From: Hyphomicrobiales bacterium
GTDB taxonomy: Bacteria > Pseudomonadota > Alphaproteobacteria > Rhizobiales > Devosiaceae
Assembly (NCBI GenBank): GCA_900470445.1
Contig: UCAU01000034.1
Span: 1 to 35,130, forward strand
Reading direction: 5' to 3'
Length of the DNA: 35,130 nt
The notes below the pieces were generated by a model. The model searched no databases, had not been told where the DNA came from, and saw nothing but the letters and a program-made list of their open reading frames with translations. Below are positions 16,469 through 24,629 of this stretch, in pieces; position 1 is the stretch's first letter; every line of letters begins with the position of its first letter. A program made the translations under genes and the position numbers.

Positions 16469-17752
16469 ATGGCCGAATTGCGTAGAGTTGCCATTGTCGG
16501 GTCGGCCCGGACGCCGTTCGCGCGGGGCCACACGGCCTATGCCGACGAGACCAATCTGTCGCTACTGGCCACGGCGCTTGGCGGGCTGGCGGACAAGTTC
16601 GGGCTCAAGGGCGAGAAGGTTGATGAGGTGATGGCGGGGGCCGTCATCGGGCATAGCCGGGATTTCAACCTGGCGCGCGAAGCCACACTCGACGCGGGGC
16701 TTTCGCCGCGCACGCCGGGGACCAATATCCAGATTGCCTGTGGCACGAGCCTGCAGGCGGCGTTGGTGTTGGGCGCCAAGATTGCGACCGGCGAGATCGA
16801 GAGCGGGATTGCGGCAGGCTCGGATACGGTCAGCGATGCGCCGGTGGTGTTCGGCAATAAATTCCAGCACCGCATGATCGAATTGTCCAAGGCGCGCTCG
16901 GCGGGCGAGAAGTTCGGAGCGTTCAAGGGCTTTTCGTTTGGCGAGTTGGCTCCGGTGGCGCCTTCGACGCAGGAGCCGCGCACGGGCCTCTCCATGGGCG
17001 AGCATTGCGAGCTGATGGCGCGCAATTGGGGAATTTCGCGCCAGGCGCAGGACGAGCTGGCGGTGGCCAGTCATCGCAATGCGGCCAAGGCTTATGACGA
17101 AGGGTTCCACCACGACCTGCTGGTGAGCTGTGCTGGCCTGGTGCGCGACAATAATGTGCGGGCCGACACCAATCTCGAGAAAATGGCCAGCCTCAAGCCG
17201 GCTTTCGACAAGAGTTCGGGCCTGGGCACGCTGACCGCGGCCAATTCGACGCCGCTGACCGATGGGGCCAGCGCGGTGCTGTTGGCGAGCGAAGAATGGG
17301 CGCGGGCACGTGGATTGCCGGTGCTGGCTTATCTGACCATGGGGCGGGTCGCCGGCAATGACTTTGCCCATGGCGAAGGATTGCTTATGGCGCCCACCAT
17401 TGCGGTGTCGGAACTGCTGGCGCGAGCCGGCATCGGGTTTGACGATATCGACTATTTCGAGCTGCATGAGGCGTTTGCCGCGCAGGTGCTGTGCACGCTC
17501 AAGGCGTGGAACGATCCGGCCTATTGCAGGGATGTACTGGGGCGCGATGCCGTGATGGGCGTGATCGATCCGGCCAAGATCAATGTGAAGGGGTCGAGCC
17601 TGGCCTATGGGCATCCCTTTGCCGCCACCGGCGCGCGAATTTTGGGGCTTACGGCCAAATTGCTGTCGACGGAACCGGGAAAACGGGCTTTGATTTCGGT
17701 GTGTACGGCCGGCGGCATGGGTGTCGCGGCTTTGGTAGAGAGCCCGCTATGA
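16469..17752 (+). CDS. fadI: Acetyl-CoA C-acyltransferase (3-ketoacyl-CoA thiolase, FadI type)
   Basis: A 427-residue thiolase for the last step of beta-oxidation. The acyl-accepting Cys91 is in IACGTSLQA. LTAANSTPLTDGASA, ELHEAFAAQVL, the histidine motif AYGHPFAATGARI and the second catalytic Cys in SVCTAGGMGVAAL follow in the order expected. Length and motifs are closer to FadI than to FadA. GGGAGGG lies before the ATG. The stop overlaps the ATG of the following 54-residue gene (ATGA). Confidence 0.93.
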   Translation: MAELRRVAIVGSARTPFARGHTAYADETNLSLLATALGGLADKFGLKGEKVDEVMAGAVIGHSRDFNLAREATLDAGLSPRTPGTNIQIACGTSLQAALVLGAKIATGEIESGIAAGSDTVSDAPVVFGNKFQHRMIELSKARSAGEKFGAFKGFSFGELAPVAPSTQEPRTGLSMGEHCELMARNWGISRQAQDELAVASHRNAAKAYDEGFHHDLLVSCAGLVRDNNVRADTNLEKMASLKPAFDKSSGLGTLTAANSTPLTDGASAVLLASEEWARARGLPVLAYLTMGRVAGNDFAHGEGLLMAPTIAVSELLARAGIGFDDIDYFELHEAFAAQVLCTLKAWNDPAYCRDVLGRDAVMGVIDPAKINVKGSSLAYGHPFAATGARILGLTAKLLSTEPGKRALISVCTAGGMGVAALVESPL

Positions 17753-17913
17753 GCGACAATGTCGTTAAATTCCGCCGCATCGAGAAACAGCCTGAGCCAC
17801 CGGTGAAAAAGCCACGCGGTCCGCTGCCGGGCTGGGTGCCGTTCGCAGCGCTGGTGGCGATCGCGGTCGCCATCTACTTCATCCGGCAAGCGGGCCTGCT
17901 GGGCGGCGCTTGA
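17749..17913 (+). CDS. Small single-pass membrane protein at the end of the fad operon
   Basis: A 54-residue protein. Residues 1-28 are charged and proline-rich (VVKFRRIEKQPEPPVKKPRG), and about 29-46 form one hydrophobic helix (WVPFAALVAIAVAIYFI), predicting an inner-membrane protein with a cytoplasmic N-terminus. It overlaps fadI by ATGA, so it is almost surely translated with it. I do not recognise a named family. It is too short for most gene finders, but the coupling and the clean membrane helix support a real gene. Confidence 0.7.
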   Translation: MSDNVVKFRRIEKQPEPPVKKPRGPLPGWVPFAALVAIAVAIYFIRQAGLLGGA

Positions 17914-17962
17914 AGAGGCTGTGTCTCTCAGGCTTCACAGCATGTTAATAATTCCCGCGGCC

Positions 17963-17978
17963 TTGACGCTTAGGTCAA
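17963..17978. promoter_or_regulatory. Palindrome A upstream of opp operon (TTGACG-CTTA-GGTCAA)
   Basis: Two 6-base half-sites with a 4-base gap, one mismatch. Its centre (17970.5) is 63 bp, six helical turns, from that of palindrome B. This is the expected size for a dimeric regulator site. No candidate regulator gene lies next to the operon. Confidence 0.6.
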
Positions 17979-17993
17979 TGTTTTACTTGTCAG

Positions 17994-18019
17994 TGGACGG
18001 AATTGCGTAATACCGTCCA
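17994..18019. promoter_or_regulatory. Inverted repeat between the two palindromes (TGGACGG-N12-CCGTCCA)
   Basis: Perfect 7-base arms separated by 12 bases, centred within 5 bases of the midpoint between palindromes A and B. A weak promoter-like pair, TTGTCA (17987-17992) and TAATAC (18008-18013), overlaps it, with a short 15-base spacer. It could be a protein site or part of the promoter geometry. Confidence 0.4.
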
Positions 18020-18025
18020 GCAATC

Positions 18026-18041
18026 TTGACCGTCGGGTCAA
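18026..18041. promoter_or_regulatory. Palindrome B upstream of opp operon (TTGACC-GTCG-GGTCAA)
   Basis: A perfect 6-4-6 palindrome with the same half-site and spacing as palindrome A. It lies about 90 bases before the oppA start, probably close to or downstream of the transcription start. Confidence 0.65.
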
Positions 18042-18131
18042 ATCTGACGGCCACAAGACTACCCACCCGCTGCAACAAACGCGCGGGACAAGAAAAAACT
18101 CAGGAAACTCCAAAAGGAGATGGGAACGAGC

Positions 18132-19745
18132 ATGAAACTTCACAAAACCCTGACAGCGGTAGCGGCCGCCGGCGCCGTGGCGCTGATGATGAGCACGGCC
18201 GCTTCGGCCGTCACGCTGCAGATGCATAATGGCGGCGATCCGGGTTCGCTTGATCCGCACAAGGTGTCGGGCGACTGGGAAAATCGCATTGTCGGCGACT
18301 ATATCGAGGGTCTGGTCACCGAAGACATCAAGGCAGACGCCATTCCGGGCCAGGCCGAGAGCTGGGACATTTCCGAGGACGGCACGGTCTATACCTTCCA
18401 TCTGCGCGAAGGCATCAAGTGGACCGATGGCGAGCCCGTCACGGCCGAAGATTTCGTGTTCGCCTTCCAGCGCCTGATGAATCCGGCGACGGCGTCGGAA
18501 TATGCCTATCTGCAATATCCCATCAAGAATGCCGAGGCCATCAACTCGGGCGAAATCACCGATTTCAGCCAGCTCGGCGTCAAGGCGCTCGACGACAAGA
18601 CCGTCGAGATCACGCTGGAAGCGGCGACCCCGTTCTTCCTGCAGGCGCTCACCCATTACACCGCCTATCCGGTGCCAAAGCACCTGGTGGACGAATATGG
18701 CGATGCCTGGACCAATATCGAGCATATCGTTGCCAATGGTCCCTACAAGATTACCGAATGGCTGCCGGGCTCCTATGTCCATTCGGTCAAGAACGAAGAT
18801 TACTACGACGCAGCGAACGTGAAGATCGACGAGGTCTATTACCACGTGCTGGAAGACCAGGCTGCGGCGCTCAATCGCTACCGCGCCGGTGAATTCGATA
18901 TCCTGACCGATTTCCCTGCCGACCAGTATCAGTGGATCCAGGATAATCTGCCGGGCCAGGCCCATGTCGAGCCGTTCCTGGGCATTTATTACTATGTGCT
19001 GAACCAGGAAAAGCCGCCGCTGAACGATCCCAATATTCGTGAAGCGTTGTCGATCTCGGTGCTGCGCGACGTGATCGGCCCCGATATCCTGGGCACGGGC
19101 GAATTGCCGGCCTATGGCTGGGTTCCTGAAGGCACCGCCAATTATGAAGGCGAAGTCTATCTGCCCGAATGGTCCAAGCAGCCCTATGAAGAGCGTGTCG
19201 CCAAGGCCAAGGAATTGATGGCCGCGGCCGGCTATACGCCGGAAAAGCCGCTGACCCTGCAGCTGCGCTACAACACCAATGACAACCACCAGCGTATCGC
19301 CGTGGCGATTGCTGCCATGTGGGAGCCGATCGGTGTGAAGGTCGAGCTGTTCAATGCCGAAACCGCCGTGCATTACGATGCGCTGCGTGCCGGTGACTTC
19401 AATGTCGGCCGCGCCGGCTGGCTGCTCGACTATTCCGATGCCTCCAACACGCTTGATCTGCTGCGCACCGGCACCAAGCAGGGCGACACTATCAACTGGG
19501 GCAACAATTACGGCCGCTATTCGAATGCCGAATTCGACCGCCTGACCACCGAAGCTTCTTCGGAGCTGGATCTGGTCAAGCGCGCCGGCCTGCTGCACCA
19601 GGCCGAAAAGCTGGCCATGGACGAGTTCGCGGCCATCCCGATCTACTGGTATGTGTCCAAGAACCTGGTATCGCCCAAGATCACCGGCTTTGAAGACAAT
19701 GCCAAGGACATCCACCGTACCCGCTGGCTGACCAAGGCCGAGTAA
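18132..19745 (+). CDS. oppA: Oligopeptide ABC transporter, periplasmic substrate-binding protein
   Basis: A 537-residue family 5 extracellular solute-binding protein. A signal peptide covers about residues 1-26, with cleavage after AASA. The mature start has the family feature GGDPGSLDPHK, followed by YTFHLREGIKWTDGEPVTAEDFVFAFQRL and ANGPYKITEW. It would capture peptides in the periplasm and deliver them to OppBCDF. AAGGAG ends 12 bases before the ATG at 18132; the earlier ATG at 18120 is directly next to that site and would lengthen the signal peptide by four residues, so it is less likely. Its codon choice (more C-ending codons) differs from the fad genes, as expected for a highly expressed protein. 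The exact substrate is not readable. Confidence 0.93.
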   Translation: MKLHKTLTAVAAAGAVALMMSTAASAVTLQMHNGGDPGSLDPHKVSGDWENRIVGDYIEGLVTEDIKADAIPGQAESWDISEDGTVYTFHLREGIKWTDGEPVTAEDFVFAFQRLMNPATASEYAYLQYPIKNAEAINSGEITDFSQLGVKALDDKTVEITLEAATPFFLQALTHYTAYPVPKHLVDEYGDAWTNIEHIVANGPYKITEWLPGSYVHSVKNEDYYDAANVKIDEVYYHVLEDQAAALNRYRAGEFDILTDFPADQYQWIQDNLPGQAHVEPFLGIYYYVLNQEKPPLNDPNIREALSISVLRDVIGPDILGTGELPAYGWVPEGTANYEGEVYLPEWSKQPYEERVAKAKELMAAAGYTPEKPLTLQLRYNTNDNHQRIAVAIAAMWEPIGVKVELFNAETAVHYDALRAGDFNVGRAGWLLDYSDASNTLDLLRTGTKQGDTINWGNNYGRYSNAEFDRLTTEASSELDLVKRAGLLHQAEKLAMDEFAAIPIYWYVSKNLVSPKITGFEDNAKDIHRTRWLTKAE

Positions 19746-19760
19746 GCCCAAGGGCTTGAT

Positions 19761-19799
19761 GATCGTGGGGGCCCGACCGGCTCCCACGATCTCTTTTAT
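19761..19799 (+). terminator. Strong intercistronic hairpin between oppA and oppB
   Basis: GATCGTGGGGGCC-cgacc-GGCTCCCACGATC (19761-19791) is a 13-bp stem with one G-U pair, followed by TCTTTTATT. It lies 15 bases after the oppA stop and 59 before oppB. It can act as a partial terminator or as a 3' barrier that stabilises oppA mRNA, giving more binding protein than permease. Confidence 0.75.
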
Positions 19800-19850
19800 T
19801 CCGGCGAGCGCGCGTGGACGCAGCGCCCTGGATAGCAAAGGTTTACAATC

Positions 19851-20774
19851 ATGTTGGGTTATGCCCTGCGGCGCGTGCTATCGGCCATTCCGATCGCATT
19901 GATTGCCGTAACCGTCTGCTTTTTCATTCTGCGCCTGGCACCGGGCGGTCCGTTCGATGGTGAGCGTGCGCTCCCCCCCACGGTGCTCGCCAATCTGCGG
20001 GCGCATTACAATCTCGATCAGCCGCTGATCAACCAGTACTTCATCTATCTGTGGCGGCTGCTGCATGGGGATCTGGGTCCGTCCATGGTGATCGACGGCT
20101 TCAATGTGAGCCAACTGATCCGCATCGGCTTTCCCTTCACCCTGACCGTGGCGCTGACCGCCTTCGTGATCGCCACGAGCATCGGCATTGTCGCCGGCAT
20201 GATCGCCGCGGTGAACCAGAACAAATGGCCCGATTACGTGCTGGTGCTGGTGGTGATGCTGGGCGTGGTGGTGCCGAACTTCCTGATGGCGGCGATCCTG
20301 CAGCTGTGGTTCGGCGTCTATCTGGGCTGGCTGCCGGCGGGCGGCTGGGTCAATGGTTCGGCCTGGCATCTGGTCTTGCCGGTGACGGTGCTGGCCTGGC
20401 CGCATGCGGCGCGCATTTCGCGGCTGATGCGCGGCTCCATGATCGAAGTGCTGGGCACCAATTATGTGCGCACCGCCAAATCCAAGGGCCTGGGGCAGCG
20501 GCTGGTTTTGGCGCGCCATGCCATCAAGCCGGCATTGTTGCCGGTCGTGTCCTATCTGGGGCCGGGCCTCTCCTATCTGCTCACCGGCTCGCTCGCTGTC
20601 GAACAGATTTTCGGCCTGCCGGGGATCGGCAAATATTTCGTCACCGCAGCGCTGAACCGCGACTACGGCATCGTTCTGGGAACTACTATCCTTTACATGT
20701 TCATTATCCTGGCGCTCAATCTTCTGGTCGATCTCCTCTATGCCTGGCTTGACCCCAAGGTGAGGTATCGCTGA
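19851..20774 (+). CDS. oppB: Oligopeptide ABC transporter permease (OppB type)
   Basis: A 307-residue inner-membrane permease with about six membrane helices. It starts MLGYALRRVLSAIPIALIAVTVCFFILRLAPGG-like, the OppB/DppB N-terminal signature with a conserved PGGPF. The EAA loop that contacts the ATPase is TNYVRTAKSKGLGQRLVLARH near residues 202-222. It forms the channel with OppC. Its stop overlaps the oppC start by one base (TGATG), so the two are translated together. Confidence 0.93.
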   Translation: MLGYALRRVLSAIPIALIAVTVCFFILRLAPGGPFDGERALPPTVLANLRAHYNLDQPLINQYFIYLWRLLHGDLGPSMVIDGFNVSQLIRIGFPFTLTVALTAFVIATSIGIVAGMIAAVNQNKWPDYVLVLVVMLGVVVPNFLMAAILQLWFGVYLGWLPAGGWVNGSAWHLVLPVTVLAWPHAARISRLMRGSMIEVLGTNYVRTAKSKGLGQRLVLARHAIKPALLPVVSYLGPGLSYLLTGSLAVEQIFGLPGIGKYFVTAALNRDYGIVLGTTILYMFIILALNLLVDLLYAWLDPKVRYR

Positions 20775-21694
20775 TGGCCGGGATTACTGGAAAAGACGAA
20801 GTCCTCAGCGCCTATGCGCGCAAGCTCGAAACGTTGGACGCGCCCAAGGGCCGCTCGCTGACGCAGGACGCCATAAGGCGCCTCAAACGCAACAAGGCTT
20901 CGGTGGTGGCGATCTTCCTCGTCATCTTCATCGTGCTGGCAGCGTTTATCGGCCCGTATTTCCTCACCTGGGGTTATGCCGAGGTCGATTGGACCGCCAT
21001 TCGCAAGCCACCCGATTTCGCCAAGGGCCATTATTTCGGCACCGACCAGAATGGCCGCGACATGCTGGCCCGCGTGCTGCAGGGCACCCAGATGAGCCTG
21101 ATCGTGGCGGGCGTTGCCACCATCGTGTCGGTCTCGATCGGGGTGGTTTATGGCGCTGTGGCCGGCTATTTCGGCGGCCGGGTCGATGCGGTGATGATGC
21201 GCATCGTCGATATCATGTATGCGCTGCCCTATATCCTGTTCGTCATTATCCTGGTGGTGATGTTCGGGCGCAATCCAGTGCTGCTGTTCGTGGGCATCGG
21301 GGCGATCGAATGGCTGACCATGGCGCGCATCGTGCGTGGGCAGACCCTGTCGCTCAAGGAGAAGGAATTCGTCGAGGCGGCACGCGCCGGTGGGGCCAAG
21401 CCCTGGACCATCATCCTGCGCCATATCGTGCCGAACCTCACCGGCCCGGTAGTGATCTATGCCACGCTGACCATTCCCGAAGTCATCATTGCCGAGAGCT
21501 TCCTGAGCTATCTGGGCCTTGGCGTGCAGGAGCCGCAGACCTCGCTGGGCACGCTGATTTCGTTCGGCGCCCCGGTGGCGGAAGTGCTGCCCTGGATGCT
21601 GCTGGCCCCGGCCGGCGTGCTGGTGACGCTCCTGCTCTGCTTTACCTATATCGGGGACGGGTTGCGCGACGCGCTCGACCCCAAGGATCGCTAA
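20774..21694 (+). CDS. oppC: Oligopeptide ABC transporter permease (OppC type)
   Basis: A 306-residue inner-membrane permease. A cytoplasmic N-terminal arm of about 45 residues precedes the first helix (VVAIFLVIFIVLAAFIG). GTDQNGRDMLARVLQGTQMSL is the OppC/DppC signature, and FVEAARAGGAKPWTIILRH is the EAA loop. It is the partner of OppB. The next gene starts one base after the stop. Confidence 0.93.
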   Translation: MAGITGKDEVLSAYARKLETLDAPKGRSLTQDAIRRLKRNKASVVAIFLVIFIVLAAFIGPYFLTWGYAEVDWTAIRKPPDFAKGHYFGTDQNGRDMLARVLQGTQMSLIVAGVATIVSVSIGVVYGAVAGYFGGRVDAVMMRIVDIMYALPYILFVIILVVMFGRNPVLLFVGIGAIEWLTMARIVRGQTLSLKEKEFVEAARAGGAKPWTIILRHIVPNLTGPVVIYATLTIPEVIIAESFLSYLGLGVQEPQTSLGTLISFGAPVAEVLPWMLLAPAGVLVTLLLCFTYIGDGLRDALDPKDR

Positions 21695-21695
21695 C

Positions 21696-22679
21696 ATGAA
21701 ACAAGTCCTTAAAGTGGAAGACATGTCGGTGACCTTCGCTCTGCATGAGAGCGAAGTGCATGCCGTGCGCGAGATGAATTTCGCGCTGTCGGAAGGGGAG
21801 ACCCTGGCCGTAGTGGGCGAGAGCGGGTCGGGCAAGAGCCAGGCCTTCCTCGCCATCATGGGCCTCTTGGCCAAGAATGGTCGCACCGGTGGGCGCGCCA
21901 TGATGGGCGATGTCAACCTGATCGGGCTAGCGCCCAGACAGCTGGACATCTATCGCGGCAAAGATATCGCGATGATCTTCCAGGACCCGATGACCTCGCT
22001 CAACCCCACATTGCGGGTCAAGACGCAGCTGGCCGAAGTGCTGGTCAAGCATCGCGGCTTCGAGAAGGGCAAGGCGGTCAAATCGGCCGTGGAAATGCTC
22101 GAGCGGGTCGGCATTCCCGAACCCGCCAAGCGCGCCAATGCCTATCCGCATGAGCTCTCGGGCGGCATGCGGCAGCGCGTGATGATCGCCATGGCGCTGC
22201 TGTGTCAGCCCAAGATCCTGATCGCGGACGAGCCGACCACGGCGCTGGACGTGACGGTGCAGGCGCAGATGCTGGACCTGTTCAAGACGCTGACCGACGA
22301 TTTTGGCACTTCGCTGGTGCTGATCACGCACGATCTGGGCGTGGTGGCCGGCATCGCCGACCGCATGATGGTGATGTATGGCGGGCGCGCCGTGGAAAAG
22401 GGCGCGACCGACGATCTGTTCTACGATCCGCGCCACCCCTATACGCTGGGCCTCTTGCATTCGACGCCCCATATCGCCAAGCGCGCCGAGCGGCTTGACC
22501 CGATCCAGGGCCTGCCGCCCAGCCTTGAACATCTGCCCAAGGGGTGCTCGTTCAATCCGCGTTGCGCCTTTGCGTTCGATCGGTGCCTCAATGAACGCCC
22601 GCCTTTGACCGATACCGGCAATGGACGGGAAAAGGCCTGTTTCTATGAAGGCCCGATGACTTACGGAAAGGTCGCATGA
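21696..22679 (+). CDS. oppD: Oligopeptide ABC transporter ATPase (OppD type)
   Basis: A 327-residue cytoplasmic ATPase. Walker A is GESGSGKS near residue 40-47; the Q-loop region is MIFQDPMTSLNP; the ABC signature is LSGGMRQRVMIAMAL; Walker B is ILIADEPTTALD; the switch histidine is in LITHDLGVV. The C-terminal extension LEHLPKGCSFNPRC is the oligopeptide-transporter HPY domain with its cysteine cluster, which can bind an iron-sulfur cluster. It powers transport as a heterodimer with OppF. Confidence 0.94.
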   Translation: MKQVLKVEDMSVTFALHESEVHAVREMNFALSEGETLAVVGESGSGKSQAFLAIMGLLAKNGRTGGRAMMGDVNLIGLAPRQLDIYRGKDIAMIFQDPMTSLNPTLRVKTQLAEVLVKHRGFEKGKAVKSAVEMLERVGIPEPAKRANAYPHELSGGMRQRVMIAMALLCQPKILIADEPTTALDVTVQAQMLDLFKTLTDDFGTSLVLITHDLGVVAGIADRMMVMYGGRAVEKGATDDLFYDPRHPYTLGLLHSTPHIAKRAERLDPIQGLPPSLEHLPKGCSFNPRCAFAFDRCLNERPPLTDTGNGREKACFYEGPMTYGKVA

Positions 22680-23698
22680 TGGACCAGACCCCGATCAATC
22701 TGCTCGAAATCAAAAATCTCAAAAAGACCTTTGCGATTTCCTCGGGCCTGTTCGCGCGGCCGCTGACGCTGACGGCGCTCGAAAATATTAATTTCACCAT
22801 CCGCCAGGGCGAGACGCTGGGCATTGTGGGCGAGAGCGGGTGCGGCAAATCCACGCTGGGCCGCTGCATCCTGCAATTGCTCAGCCCCGACGAGGGGCAG
22901 GTGCTGTGGTTGGGGCAGGATTTGACCAAGCTGCCGGCCGAGGAGATGCGCAAGCGGCGGCAGGATCTGCAGATCATTTTCCAGGATCCGCTGGCCTCGC
23001 TCAATCCGCGCATGACAGTGGGCGAAATCATCGCCGATCCACTACGCACGCTGCGGCCGGAGCTGAAAAAGGACGAGCGGCGCGCCCGCGTGCTCAAGAC
23101 CATGGAAGCGGTGGGGCTATTGCCCGAAATGATCAACCGCTATCCGCACGAATTTTCGGGCGGGCAGGCGCAGCGTATCGGCATTGCCCGGGCGCTAATC
23201 ACCGAGCCCAAGCTGATCGTGTGCGACGAGCCGGTTTCCGCGCTCGACGTGTCGATCCAGGCGCAGATTCTCAACCTGTTGAGCGAACTCAAGGACGAGT
23301 TCGGCCTGACGCTGATTTTCATCTCGCACAACCTCTCGGTGGTGCGGCATGTGTCGGATCGCATCCTGGTGCTCTATCTGGGGCGAATCGTCGAACTCGC
23401 CACGGGCGACGAGATTTACGAAGAGCCCAAGCATCCCTATACGCGGGCGCTGCTGACGGCGGTGCCGATCCCCGATCCGAAACTGGCACGACAACGCAAT
23501 ATCGATGCGCTCAAAGGGGAAATTCCTTCCCCGATCAATCCGCCCTCGGGCTGCACCTTCCGCACCCGCTGCCGCTTCGCCAAGCCCTTCTGCGCCGAAC
23601 AGCGCCCGCCGCTCGAAACCATCGATGGTGGACGGCTGGTCGCGTGCCACCGCTGGCGCGAAATCGAAGTGCCGGAAGAAGCGGTGCTGGGGGTTTAG
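22676..23698 (+). CDS. oppF: Oligopeptide ABC transporter ATPase (OppF type)
   Basis: A 340-residue ATPase. Walker A is GESGCGKS; the Q-loop region is IIFQDPLASLNPR; the signature is FSGGQAQRIGIARAL; Walker B is LIVCDEPVSALD; the switch region is FISHNLSVV. The C-terminal HPY domain has GCTFRTRCRFAKPFC. Two consecutive ATGs (22676, 22679) are possible; the first overlaps the oppD stop as ATGA. It is the last gene of the operon, and its end overlaps the convergent HIT gene by four bases, with no visible terminator. Confidence 0.94.
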   Translation: MMDQTPINLLEIKNLKKTFAISSGLFARPLTLTALENINFTIRQGETLGIVGESGCGKSTLGRCILQLLSPDEGQVLWLGQDLTKLPAEEMRKRRQDLQIIFQDPLASLNPRMTVGEIIADPLRTLRPELKKDERRARVLKTMEAVGLLPEMINRYPHEFSGGQAQRIGIARALITEPKLIVCDEPVSALDVSIQAQILNLLSELKDEFGLTLIFISHNLSVVRHVSDRILVLYLGRIVELATGDEIYEEPKHPYTRALLTAVPIPDPKLARQRNIDALKGEIPSPINPPSGCTFRTRCRFAKPFCAEQRPPLETIDGGRLVACHRWREIEVPEEAVLGV

Positions 23699-24192
23699 TC
23701 TCCCAGCGCTGCCAGAGCGGCAGCAATTCGCGCGGCTATATCGGCCATTTCGGCGTCCGGAAGTTTGAGGACGCCGTTTTCTGCCATCAGCGCGTGATAT
23801 TGCTGCTGCTCATAGGGCACGCCCGTGGGCAGCGGCACGACGTGCCAATGGATATGGCTATTGCCCGATTGGCTACCGAGCGAGAGCACATAGATGCGCT
23901 CGGCATCGAAGACCTGTTTAAGCGCACGGGACAGGCGGTGCACATGTGACTGAAGCTTCAGGTAGTCGTCCGGCGTCAGGCCCTCGGCCAAGTCCTCGAT
24001 ATGGGCCTTGGGGCAGACGATCGTGTAGCCGGGCAGGGTGGGATACTTGCTGAGAAAGGCGACGAAGAAGTCGTCTTCGGCAATGACCCAGTGCTTGTAT
24101 CCCGGATCGCCCGCCAGCATTTTGCAGATAAAGCAGGGGCCGGTCTGGCTGGCTTTGGTGAGGGAGGCGAGGTCGAAGGGCTGGCGATCCAT
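23695..24192 (-). CDS. HIT family nucleotide-binding protein
   Basis: A 165-residue protein with the histidine triad NSHIHWHVVPLP; the triad is at residues 113-117, and the middle histidine is the nucleophile in HIT hydrolases. An N-terminal CFIC pair (20, 23) resembles the metal-binding start seen in many HIT proteins. KYPTLPGYTIVCPKAHIEDL is the usual core. The frame is open for 38 more codons to 24306; I chose 24192 because the HIT core begins soon after it. Neither start has a strong ribosome site. The family hydrolyses nucleoside phosphoramidates or dinucleotides; the substrate here is unknown. Confidence 0.85.
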   Translation of the reverse strand: MDRQPFDLASLTKASQTGPCFICKMLAGDPGYKHWVIAEDDFFVAFLSKYPTLPGYTIVCPKAHIEDLAEGLTPDDYLKLQSHVHRLSRALKQVFDAERIYVLSLGSQSGNSHIHWHVVPLPTGVPYEQQQYHALMAENGVLKLPDAEMADIAARIAAALAALGD

Positions 24193-24366
24193 CAGCTGGC
24201 CTGCTGTTTTTAGCGATTTGCCATAATAGCTTGGTTTGCTCGGATCGGCGTTATCGGTGATTTTTTCGGTGCTGTTCCAGATAGGCCGATTTGCGGTGAA
24301 AACCATGGCTTTGGCGCGTTGACAGGGCGGGGCATTTTCCCTATGTATGCCCCCAAGTTTCCGGGC

Positions 24367-24399
24367 GGCGCTTAGAGAAAACTCTTGGGCGCCCTTTTT
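24367..24399 (+). terminator. Terminator-like hairpin in the rpmJ leader
   Basis: GGCGC (24367-24371) pairs with GCGCC (24389-24393); an inner AGAG-AAAA-CTCT stem (24374-24385) stacks inside, and a T-run (24395-24399) follows. The structure ends 20 bases before the rpmJ start and points into it. It could be an attenuator or the end of a short upstream RNA. Confidence 0.55.
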
Positions 24400-24419
24400 G
24401 TTTGACCGAGGATACCAAG

Positions 24420-24545
24420 ATGAAGATCCGCAACTCGCTGAAGGCGCTGATGACTCGCCACCGCGCGAATAAGCTCGTCCGCCGTCGCGGCCGGGTTTAC
24501 ATCATCAACAAGGTGGACAAGCGCTACAAGGCCCGTCAGGGCTAA
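24420..24545 (+). CDS. rpmJ: 50S ribosomal protein L36, zinc-free (C-minus) form
   Basis: A 41-residue ribosomal protein, [18 protein letters not shown] at the start and [11 protein letters not shown] at the end. It has no cysteine and lacks the zinc ribbon ligands of the classic L36, so it is the C-minus paralogue type that in alphaproteobacteria is usually the only L36. GAGGA lies about 9 bases before the ATG. It stands alone, away from ribosomal operons, with its own leader hairpin and a strong terminator directly after it. Confidence 0.95.
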   Translation: MKIRNSLKALMTRHRANKLVRRRGRVYIINKVDKRYKARQG

Positions 24546-24572
24546 GCGTTTCGACCAATGTTGAGTTGACTC

Positions 24573-24600
24573 AAGCCCGCGAAAGCGGGCTTTTGTTTTT
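24573..24600 (+). terminator. Intrinsic terminator of rpmJ
   Basis: AAGCCCGC-GAAA-GCGGGCTT (24573-24592), an 8-bp stem with a stable GAAA tetraloop followed by TTTTGTTTTT. It is a classic strong terminator, 27 bases after the rpmJ stop. Confidence 0.93.
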
Positions 24601-24629
24601 CTACCCCATTTGTGTTGCATAGAAAGCCG

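Noticed and set aside
14108..16531. 807-codon minus-strand open frame
   Set aside because: Antisense to fadE and fadJ; rich in His, Arg and Pro, as expected for GC-rich shadow frames.
17970..19838. 622-codon minus-strand open frame opposite oppA
   Set aside because: oppA is clearly real on the other strand; the reverse frame has no recognisable domain.
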